A stretch of 64,000 nucleotides of DNA from contig NC_088318.1 in assembly GCF_910592395.1 (NCBI RefSeq), positions 14,632,349 through 14,696,348 of the forward strand. Direction: 5' to 3'. Each line of letters opens with the position of its first letter. The stretch's first letter is position 1. Origin of the DNA: Lineus longissimus (taxonomy: Eukaryota > Nemertea > Pilidiophora > Heteronemertea > Lineidae). The notes under the pieces are model-generated. The model was given only the letters and a program-made list of their open reading frames with translations. It had not been told where the DNA came from and did no database searches. The position numbers were made by a program, and so were the translations under genes. This document shows, piece after piece, positions 10,001 through 21,452 of this stretch.

Positions 10001-12509
10001 AAGATGGGTGTGTATAATGCCATCAATCTTGATGGAGGTGGCTCAGCATCTATGGTACTGAATGGAACAACCATTAACTATCCCTCGGATGAATGGTAAG
10101 AATTAAGGTTAGGCCACCCTGGCTCCAACACCACAGAATCTCTCTCCTTGCAACACCGCAATTTTAAAGATGAGTTGTGATATCTTTCCATAAACTTTGG
10201 GGGGGGGGGGGGTAAGGACCCTTTAAAGGTACAGTCTGTCTTTACATCAGCAATCGGTCCCACGTATCTGTATATTTTTCAGTTCAACCCATCCCTTTGT
10301 CTGCGATCGTAAGATCACGACCATCGTGTGCGCACATGAACCAGAATGTCGGCCGTCAGCCAATTGCAGCGGCCATGGTAATTGCGTTGCTGGGAGGTGT
10401 GTGTGTCGATACCCATGGACTGGTGCTGCGTGTGATGTCCTCAAGTGTGCGAGTAATTGTAGTGGAAACGGTGACTGTACAGCAGGTGGGAAAAACTATG
10501 TAATTTTTTGGTGGAGATAGCAATAACAGATTCATACTCTAAAATTTTGCCTCTGTAATTCCAAATGACTTCAACAAATTCCTCTCACACAATGCCAGAC
10601 TCCAAAGTATATTTGTATGTGAATTGCAAAATTCAACTTTCATTTTGTTTGTTGTCTAGATGGCTGTGCCTGTAAAGCTGGTTGGGCAGGATCACTTTGT
10701 GATAAGAAGTGTTCGCCTGGCAGCTATGGTGTCCAGTGCAATATGACTTGTTCCTGTGCCAATGGAGGAAAGTGTGATCCTGCTGATGGGTCCTGTGACT
10801 GTAAGCCAGGCTGGTCCAGGCCTAGATGTGAGCTGCGTAAGTTACCTGAACCACAGTCTATCTGATGCCTCTTCTCAACTATCATTACATTCTTGTCAAA
10901 AGATACCTCTTCAGTGTTGTTTTGACTGTGTTTTCTTTTGACTATCGCTGAGGCAAAAATATGTTGTCTTGCTTATCTAGATGCCCTAATCAAACTTGGG
11001 GGCACTTGAATTGTTAACCATGAATGGTTTGTTTGCTGTGCAACATGAAGTGGCTGTCCAACTGCTTTTTTGTAGGCATGTGAATGGTTTTATTTTTCTT
11101 TTAGCCTGTCCTCATGGTCACTATGGAGCCAAGTGTCGTGGTATATGCTATTGCCCAGATACCTGTATTTGTGATGCCTTCACTGGTGCCTGCAATGAAA
11201 CACTGGTCGATATTACATTCCTTCAAAGTAAGTGCGAATGCCTGTATTTGTAAGTGTGAGTGAATAAATTTGTACCATCACACCTTGTTGACCAATCTGA
11301 CTGAAGGGGTTTAAATATGTCACTGCCTGACATGATAAAAATCAGCACATTCACGGACGAAAAATGCTCAGAAATGAGGAAATATGCTAAAATTGCCATG
11401 CAAATTCAGTTTGACTGTTTTTCAGCTGGGGCGTGCCTTGCTAAGAAGATCATTAAAAAGGAACACTTGGTGAGAGAACGAACCGTCCCAGATTATAAGT
11501 ACGTAAGATTTATCTTTACCTGCATGTTGAATCCTTTCCACTAGAGGAAACATTTTCTTTTTTCACAAAATACACCAAGAATGGGAAAAATGTACTTAAT
11601 GTTGGATTTATTTAGGCTGAGGGTTGTGGCTTTTGTTCCATAGAGTAAACCCAACAACTCATAAAGACTAGTCGTCATGAATACTTGGTAAAACTTAAGG
11701 CCTCCGAGTGTTGGCATCATAGAATATTGAGATTATTTCAGATCGCCTGTTCAGCTAAGCATCTCTTGTTTTCTATTTTTTAGCCACTGGGTTGAGACGG
11801 TTTCTTGTATCAGTGTGGTGGCTGTGCTTAGCATTGTCCTTAATATATTGCTGATGTGGCGCTACATTCTCTGCCGGAGTCGCTCACAAATATGTCGGAC
11901 GGACCAGACTTTGAATTCTAGAGAAATATCTTATTGAGTTGGGCAAGCGCTCTTGAGGTGAAGGCTGCTTTACGTGTTATGTAATCATTATGTTCTTTCC
12001 AGTGGAATGTTTCAAGATTGGCTGTCAGAGTACCACAGACACAGTTTGACAAACACCTCAGTAGACATTCTCACGAATTACTTTCTGAAGTTTTGCCCAT
12101 TTCAGGTCATTTCCAAGATACTTGCATTTATATCTGAATCTTTCTGCTTTTCAATGGTGATGGTTACGTTTAATCTTTTTTGGACTAAGACCACTTATTT
12201 TTATTTTGTAGACTGTGGATAATAAGTCTTGTCTGCCTCTCTGTGATTGCTGCTATTAGTCTCGTCGTAAATATATCGCTAGTGTGCTACTATTCCAAAT
12301 GTGGTACAAATCGATCCCGCACGAAATACCAACAACTTGGAGCGCCATTTTCAACGGTCACGAGTCACATGACGTATGTGGATAGTCCATCCCATAGTTC
12401 TGCGGATGAGAGTGATGGAGATGTTGAGGCATGGAGTAGAAATGCAGAGCGGAATAAACTTGTCCAAATCGAGGAACCGTCCGGGAAAGGAAAAGGATCA
12501 GAGAGTTAG
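7037..12509 (+). CDS. NAGPA: N-acetylglucosamine-1-phosphodiester alpha-N-acetylglucosaminidase (uncovering enzyme)
   Basis: Exons: 7037-7125, 7681-8087, 8872-8965, 9264-9397, 9497-9605, 9967-10095, 10283-10485, 10660-10836, 11105-11227, 11426-11498, then either 11784-11937 (563 aa) or 12212-12509 (611 aa). The enzyme removes GlcNAc from GlcNAc-P-mannose in the trans-Golgi, exposing the mannose-6-phosphate lysosomal sorting tag. Exon 1 encodes a hydrophobic signal peptide and joins GEAWGKEDWLLPYN. Family motifs include SVIEPGGPGGC, NAGFFNTKTGACLG, SARTSIGHDKFG and NAINLDGGGSA. Cys-rich EGF-like segments follow (exons 7-9), then a transmembrane anchor and cytosolic tail. All phases agree. A start at 7027 would be out of frame, so 7037 is chosen. 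A poly-G tract sits in the intron at 10199-10212. Candidate AATAAA at 12991-12996. Confidence 0.92.
11784..11937 (+). CDS. NAGPA: NAGPA alternative last exon 11a (anchor plus short tail)
   Basis: Acceptor TTTTTTAG at 11783. Read in phase 2 it gives HWVETVSCISVVAVLSIVLN, ILLMW, then a short basic tail ending SREISY and TGA. The hydrophobic stretch can serve as the membrane anchor. The tail has no clear YXX-hydrophobic motif (YILC only). No AATAAA lies between this stop and exon 11b, so how a transcript ending here would be processed is unclear. Confidence 0.7.
12212..12509 (+). CDS. NAGPA: NAGPA alternative last exon 11b (anchor plus long tail with YQQL)
   Basis: Acceptor TTTTGTAG at 12211, same phase as exon 11a. 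It encodes LWIISLVCLSVIAAISLVVN as anchor and a ~70-aa tail containing KYQQLGAPF. YQQL fits the YXX-hydrophobic sorting motif and sits where vertebrate NAGPA has its YHPL trans-Golgi signal. This is probably the ancestral last exon, with AATAAA downstream at 12991. Confidence 0.85.
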
Positions 12510-13656
12510 CCGATTCTCACATCTTTTTGAAAGAAATAAAGAGTGCAACTACAATTATTTAAATTCATTTACTAAAGTTCATTTGAAGAGTTCAGATGCA
12601 AAAGCAACAGTGTTAAAAACCTTACAGGGTGTGCCTGAAATGTTTCTTGCAGAACTTCTGCTGGGTTACAGTTTGATTTTGTCAAATTTTATTTATCCTA
12701 TTTTAATTTGTTAAGTATATATGCAGCTCTGTCGAACTCGAGAACCCAACTTTTCTTAAGCTCCGCCCCCAAACTTGATTTTGTAATCGCAGGTAGCAGT
12801 GATTTTAATCACTCATTTGTGGAGTGCTTAAGGTGGAGTGATTTTGCACAATTTGATGTAAATTTTGGCTGTGTGCAAAAACAATCGAGAGTACAGTTGG
12901 GTTCTCTAGTTCGACCCAACCTGATATGAAGGAATGCATGTATTGGTTATGGTGAAGTCTATTTATAAAGAAGCCATGGTGTTAGGGCAAAATAAACAAT
13001 GAATATTTTGTAAACTTTGTTTTTTTATATACATTTCCAGGGTCCATCAAGTTGAGTGCCAATTACTTGATGTCCCAGGATAAATTATTGATTGGGCCCA
13101 AGTCCTTTGGGGACTAAGATGAAAAGTGATTGCTGTAGTCAAAATGACCTGAATTCCTTTAAATTTGAGGATTATCAAGGCACTTCATTGAGTGCAGCAC
13201 TGTGATAGCATAGTTCAGTACTCCTTGGGGTGCTGAGATCAGTTCCTAATAGTTGCAGATATTGCTGCTCCTACATTCAGGGCACCATCTCCGTACACTA
13301 GATATGGGGTTTTCAGTACACTCCGCCTCTATAAAGCCATGAATCCCGGGATGTTAGGGTATTGGAGAAGGAACACTCTGGAGAATAACTCATCGTCGGT
13401 GCACATCAAAGCTGAAGGAGAACAAAGCTGTGAACTCTGCCAGGAGCCATCACAATCTCCAAAGACTGGATGATATCCCTACCTGGTAGGCCTAACATAA
13501 ACTCCACTGAAATATGAAAATATCTAGGTTTCATTACTGGGACGAGGTATGGCCACTTGTAAGTAGTAAATAATGATGAAGGAAACATTAAACGCATTGC
13601 TCACCTTCTCTGACTAACTGAATAACAACTCCAGGAGGTGCTTCTATGACAAATTA
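12510..13656. other. NAGPA 3' UTR and flank
   Basis: Contains AATAAA at about 12536 and at 12991-12996, the latter the more likely NAGPA polyadenylation signal. A conceptual frame at 12708-12929 shows no family resemblance. I see no other gene. Confidence 0.5.
12991..12996 (+). terminator. Candidate NAGPA polyadenylation signal
   Basis: AATAAA 482 bases after the exon 11b stop, followed by T-rich sequence near 13018. Confidence 0.5.
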
Positions 13657-13815
13657 CAGTGGAACCTCTATTAGCGGACAACCCTCAATGAAGGACAATA
13701 TCTGTACTAATGACACTCGTTTTGGCCCAAATTGGTTGTTTCCATTCAATTCGACCTCTCTAATAAGGGCACCTCTCTTTAAAGGACGGCACTTGTCAGT
13801 CCCAAGGGTAGGGCA
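13657..13815 (-). mobile_element. Diverged, 3'-truncated copy of the pogo/Tigger-like MITE
   Basis: Starts TA-CAGTGGAACCTCTATTAGCG and matches the reverse complement of the 178-bp elements at 24661 and 33433. The match extends through the central GGCCCAAATTGGTTGTTTCC block up to about 13810. The second terminal inverted repeat is missing or unrecognisable, so this copy is older than the other two. Confidence 0.75.
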
Positions 13816-13829
13816 ATGTGATATCATTT

Positions 13830-14572
13830 TGGTTATCAAGAATCAAACATTTTAATTGCTAGAAGACAATATCATTGCCACTTATCAACAGGTTAATATG
13901 ATTCTAGGCTTGTGACATAGTTTGGGATTATAGGAATTTCAAATTTGATTAAAGTCGTTGTAACTGTCATACAAATAGGACAGTTTTGATCTGGGATGTG
14001 TGTAGTTGATTAAACGGACATTGGAATGAGTGAAGGGCCTATTCGAAAGGTAAGACCATAGGAATATTCCCAAGTCATCCGTACATTTGGTGTAAAACAT
14101 GGAGGTCCTCATTGCCTACTTTTACCCGTTCGTTAAACTGACATTCCAGAAAAGAAAGAGGACTTGTTATTTGGCTAGACTCCCGGGGCAGTCCATTTCG
14201 TTATCATGACCGTCCCTTATGTATCCAACCGAGCAACAGGACGAGGCCGGTCCACTGCGTAGCTAGATCTAGCTATTTAATGATCGCCTCTCCGGCCCTG
14301 TAAGAAATCGCGAACATTAACCCCTAATTTCCTCAGGATGGTTAGGATTACCATGACAGTAACAAACCAACGTTGACAGTCCGCTACCGGGGTCCGCTAG
14401 AGCTTAAAATAGTGATGGTGAACGGTGGTCAGAACTCTCGTGGTAAACGATTTCGCACCCGGTGATCCATTGCGATGCCATGGCCTGTCACCTTAAACGG
14501 TGTTTTCTGCTGTAGGCATACCAACATGACCAAGATTAATAGCTCCTAGATACTAATAGAATATCCATCAGG
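13830..14572. other. Intergenic DNA
   Basis: No coding frame, RNA gene or repeat that I can support. Confidence 0.4.
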
Positions 14573-14836
14573 TTAGGTATCAGGAAGCTTCGCGATCTTA
14601 GAGCTATAGAGCTGATGAACAACCCTCGTTAGTTCGTCATTACTCATGCTGTTCTCGGGGTGCACTTTGCGTAGGCCTCTTTCTACCTTAAAACCAAGAA
14701 GAAACTGTCGACCGCACTCAATGTTTTCTAGCTTCTGGCTTGCAATACTACGTAATACTTGCCTGGAGCGGACGAAAGGAAGTTTGTGAGTTCGATATAT
14801 ATTCCTAGCAGCTAAACTTTTCGCAACATTTGTCAT
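14573..14836 (-). CDS. Unrecognised 87-aa open frame
   Basis: A true-ATG frame on the minus strand: starts MTNVAKSLAARNIYRTHKLP and ends LYSSKIAKLPDT. The N-terminus is basic and could be mitochondrial, and the middle has mixed, protein-like composition with one cysteine. I recognise no family. It would be divergent from the triple-CRD gene, with 365 bp between the starts. It may be a small gene, a first exon, or chance. Confidence 0.25.
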   Translation of the reverse strand: MTNVAKSLAARNIYRTHKLPFVRSRQVLRSIASQKLENIECGRQFLLGFKVERGLRKVHPENSMSNDELTRVVHQLYSSKIAKLPDT

Positions 14837-15201
14837 AATCGGAAGGCTCTATTCACTTTCAGTTTCCAAAGAAGCAGAAGACGTTATCTTTGTTCTCACT
14901 TCCAAAACAGGCGCAGACGACGAAAAGGTGATTCAAAAATGAAGGGACATACTAATACCATCGAGTTGACATCTCTGAAATCATCATAAAATTCAGTAAT
15001 TTGTGAGGGAGTGGACATCAAGACTTCAGGATCACCCTTGGACAAGGCGAAAGAATCGTCGTACTCGGAAGGATCACGCAAGTCTTTCAGTCCGAAAGTC
15101 TTTCAGCCTGTGGAATCTTCTGTGGACCCGATGAATGTTTGTCTCCTGTATTAAAATTATGTCGTTTCAAGGATTTTAAGGCAGCAGGACTCAAATATAT
15201 T

Positions 15202-16308
15202 ATGTTGCGTGTGAAAACAATTCTGTGGTCGTATGCGCTTCTGGCCATTTTCGTGTTGGCGGGTTTTCAGAGTTCGGAGGCGAAACGAAAACATAGAGAC
15301 ACTCGGCGTGGTCATGGATGCCAGAAGATGACCATTCCTCTGTGCAAATCATTGGGATACCATCGAACGAAGTTTCCTAATTTCAACGAAAATTCGTCTC
15401 AGTACGAAGCAGGATTGGACATAACACAATTTCTTCCATTGGTGAAAATCAAATGTTCGCCGCACCTGAGAAAGTTTCTCTGCAGCGTCTACGCGCCGCG
15501 CTGCGACGGGGGAAAGGTTGAGAAGCCGAGTCGGACGCTTTGTGAAATGTCAAAAAACGGTTGTGAGTCTTTGATGAATAAGTTTGGGTTTCGATGGCCC
15601 TTTGAATGCGCTAAGTACACCTATAACAGTTCACCAAAGGACAAGGTAGTCCAAACAGCCGGTAAGTGTGAGGCCGTCGAACTACCAGCCTGTCGCAGTA
15701 TTAGTTACGAATACACAAAGATGCCAAACAGTTACGGACACCAGTCACAAAGTGAAGCTGGTTTCAAACTTAACGAATTTCTGCCAATCATACAATTCGG
15801 CTGCTCGTCAGAATTAAGAGAGTTTCTGTGCAGCGTCTATGTTCCGAGATGTGAAAATGGTAAGGTCAAGAAACCTTCTCGCTCTATGTGCAAGCGGGCA
15901 AGGAAGGGCTGTGCACCTTTAATGAAACGTTTCGGGTTGCGCTGGAGATTCAAGTGTAAGAAATTCGGCAAGGAAGACAAAAAAGTTGGTCGGAACTGCC
16001 AGAGGATTCGTGTGCCAATGTGTAGAGATATAGGCTACAGGTTCACGCAGTTCCCCAATCGTCTCGGACACGAGACGCAGGAGGAGGCGGCCAGCGAAGT
16101 GCACCAATTCTGGCCCCTGATCGAGATCAACTGTGCACCTGAACTGAAAGAGTTTTTGTGTGGTCTCTACGTCCCCGAATGTCGCAACGGCCGGGTGCGA
16201 CACCCAAGCAGGCAACTCTGTGAGCGGTCTAAAGCTGGGTGCCTCCCTGTGCTAAAACAGTACAACTTCTCTTGGCCAGATAAAATGGATTGTAACAAGC
16301 TGTCATAA
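15202..16308 (+). CDS. Secreted protein with three tandem Frizzled-type cysteine-rich domains
   Basis: Single exon, 368 aa. The ATG at 15202 opens a signal peptide (MLRVKTILWSYALLAIFVLA, cleavage probably after SSEA); the frame extends upstream but with no earlier ATG. Three Fz CRDs lie at about residues 40-136, 156-252 and 266-364. Each keeps hallmarks such as Q-x-EA, F-LP, C-x-x-LR-FLCS-Y-P-C and C-x-PLM-x-FG-x-W. Fz CRDs bind Wnt lipid or related hydrophobic ligands; this one has no membrane segment and no netrin domain, so it is not a standard Frizzled or sFRP. Each CRD has eight cysteines instead of ten. It is strongly basic. Extracellular Wnt or lipid antagonism is inference. Confidence 0.85.
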   Translation: MLRVKTILWSYALLAIFVLAGFQSSEAKRKHRDTRRGHGCQKMTIPLCKSLGYHRTKFPNFNENSSQYEAGLDITQFLPLVKIKCSPHLRKFLCSVYAPRCDGGKVEKPSRTLCEMSKNGCESLMNKFGFRWPFECAKYTYNSSPKDKVVQTAGKCEAVELPACRSISYEYTKMPNSYGHQSQSEAGFKLNEFLPIIQFGCSSELREFLCSVYVPRCENGKVKKPSRSMCKRARKGCAPLMKRFGLRWRFKCKKFGKEDKKVGRNCQRIRVPMCRDIGYRFTQFPNRLGHETQEEAASEVHQFWPLIEINCAPELKEFLCGLYVPECRNGRVRHPSRQLCERSKAGCLPVLKQYNFSWPDKMDCNKLS

Positions 16309-16981
16309 ACGTTCGGATGGGTTGAGGTGCATTGTAAACTTTCAGAGGTCAGTAGCCTATTCGCAATAAAAGTCGCAACCTTACTCATTTGCCCAGCGTA
16401 TTGGTTGAAAGCGGAGTAATGTCCACACATCGTCGACTACAATCACTTTTCCAATGCTAATATATACGTCGTCGGCCTATGCGCAGATCCTTGGTCACCA
16501 TCCTCACATACCAAAGTCAGGAGTGCAGTGCTCGTCACTTGCATGGTACGCTCGGAGTAAATCGCCCTGGCCCATGCCGTGGCGATTAAATTTGACTATA
16601 CGTGTTGTAAGAATTCCCGGTTCAGCAGCAGGCGCATTTGCGAAGAATTACTATGCGGTCCCCCGATTGTCCATCCCTGTTGAATGGTGACGGATTAGGG
16701 AATATGGTTCTTTAGAGACCGTGCCTGTCGATCTGAGAGATTAACGGTCGAGGTCCCGAGAAAATAGTTACTGGCATGCGCATTGTAAGATTGGACTGTA
16801 GGCCTCACGCATTGTAAGATGAACTCAACAGACAATCCGGATTTAGCTAGGCCAGCAGTAGGGACCTGACGAGAAAGAAACTTAGCCCCGGGCTTTAGGC
16901 CTGTGTCTTTTGGTCTTCTCTCCATAAATGTTGTGTAACGATTGTACCTATTGGTCTCTAATGTGTAAGAGGTTTTAATAA

Positions 16982-19406
<2,425 letters not shown>

Positions 19407-19681
19407 TACAGTTGCAATAAGCAAACCTTGTAACGAATCCTGGATTCTTAGAATCATTTATCATCCTCTGTCTTCGTTAGGTGCATTATGCAATATTGTT
19501 CAACTAAAAAATCTGCTCTTAGTCTAGAATTCTTGCACATCTTAACAGACGATTTTCAGTATGTTGCCATGTATACGTAGGTGCCCATTTAAATCCTGAC
19601 TGGATAAGTCATTTAAAGTGCTATTGCAGTTTTACTTAATGAAATTATAGTACATTATCTTGACATGTAAATTATTTCTGA

Positions 19682-19687
19682 AATAAA
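19682..19687 (+). terminator. Candidate DPM1 polyadenylation signal
   Basis: AATAAA 276 bases after the DPM1 stop codon, in AT-rich sequence. Confidence 0.55.
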
Positions 19688-20149
19688 ATATGGTGTTAAG
19701 CAGATATGCACTGGTGTAGTCTTTTTATGTTATTTGTACATGTACGTCGTAGCTGAATCAGCTCTTCATTCTTTAGAATTGGGTAATCATCTAAGTCACT
19801 GGGGTCAAATGTCAAACCTTTGAAATCTCCCAGGCCTTGGTTATCTACGTAACCAATTTTGGGTCTTCAGTTTTCACTTGACTAATATGTTGCTACAACA
19901 GTTCATAAAAATTACACTGGTCAGCACAGTGCTGACAACACTACAAACCTTTTGTTTGCGCCAAATCAGGATGAGGGTGTTATGGTCATTCATATCCGCA
20001 CTGGCCCCACAGAAAGATATATGTATGAAATCCAACTCTATTTGGTACTTCGCATGGACAAGATGCACACTCCATTTTAGCCCACTGTCTGTGTATATGT
20101 AGTTCTCAAACCTCTTTCATTCGGTTCCCATTCTCATCATGCTTGGAGG

Positions 20150-20398
20150 AATCCATAGCATTTTTACAAAATTGCTGAATGTTCCCCGATAATGTGCTTT
20201 AACAGTGGACCCTCCCTTGGTGAACAGCCTGGCAGGACTACCTCTCCAATTGGAGATGTTCATCACTGCAACATATGACCAAAACTTTCTGCCACAAACA
20301 ATCAAAGATTGGAACCATCTCTCCCCAAGCAGTTGGCCACTGCCTATAAAGCCAGCTATAAACATAGTCAATGTGGATGCCCAGATTTTGAACTGAGG
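20150..20398 (+). mobile_element. Fragment of a non-LTR retrotransposon (reverse-transcriptase C-terminal tail)
   Basis: The plus frame includes VNSLAGLPLQLEMF and YDQNFLPQTIKDWNHLS. This resembles the end of LINE polyproteins, where a Y-x-x-S-F-F-P-R-T-I-R-D-W-N-x-L motif follows the reverse transcriptase. Only this short tail is present, so it is a dead fragment between the convergent DPM1 and GSS genes. Confidence 0.6.
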
Positions 20399-20399
20399 A

Positions 20400-21452
20400 A
20401 GTGGTGTCTTCGAGGTTGTGCCAGGCTGAAGAGTTGAGCACGATCACCCCTTGCCCTTTCAGAAACAATCCCATTCGGTTTCAAACCTATATACACTAAA
20501 ATAAAACTACCATTTAGGCGAACATCTATTTATTAGGACATCCACTTACAATGTGTATATTCAAATGAAAATGCACATGATAATATACAGTAGAAGCACA
20601 CATACATTCTTTGGCTATTTAGTTCCCATTATTATTTTCAGAGGTCCAAGCACCTGGCACTCGACTGAAATACCGTACATGGGTACATGGGTTAAAAGGT
20701 AAAAGTGAGAAATTCATAAAATCTGAGTGCTTCTCTTGAGAGGCTTTAACATGATGGACTCGGGGCTAACAGCCTTCAGGGAGGTCAGCGGGTCAGCTCA
20801 ACCCTACACTTTATAAGCTCAAAGTTAGATACAAAACATTACATGTACCTTACATGCAGCTCTGATGGTATTTAAGTAGGTCAATAGGTCACATAGGTAG
20901 GTCAGCTCAATCCTACATAATTCTTCACGATTTCAAATTACAGAGATCAACATCGATTTTGAGTTTCTGACTACTCCCTTTCGATTGCCGCAAACCATGT
21001 CAACAGATTAAACTCTTGGAAGCATAATTATGTTGGTGCATATTGTCACACCTAAAAGCCATCATGCTGACTTACCGGCGGTGAGCATCAGTCATAAAGT
21101 CCCTGCACAGCACCCGGCAGATCGGCATGAAAAGAAATATGCTGTTCGTACATTGTAGATTGATTCTGTCTGTGCCACAAGTAAATACAAATCAACACTG
21201 CTGCTTTAGAGTAAGCAGACATATCAACATAATAAAAGTTCCCCTGTAAAGATCAGAGGATACGAATGTTGTATAAAACAGCAAAGTCACATTGAATTCA
21301 TATTCAACAGTCATTTTCAAATTTCATATTTTTTACAGAATGGCGTAGATCTTTGACTGTACATATGTAGGTTCGATAGAACATTCCCAAACCTGCATCT
21401 AGATGAGGCATAAAGGGTAGACCCTGTTAAAGAAGCGTCCCATGAATCCAGT
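20400..21452. other. GSS 3' flank
   Basis: No gene supported. A minus-strand AATAAA (20534-20529) is a possible but distant GSS polyadenylation signal. Confidence 0.4.

Noticed and set aside
15919-16430. Minus-strand frames of 98 and 87 aa
   Set aside because: Mostly shadows of the triple-CRD coding strand.
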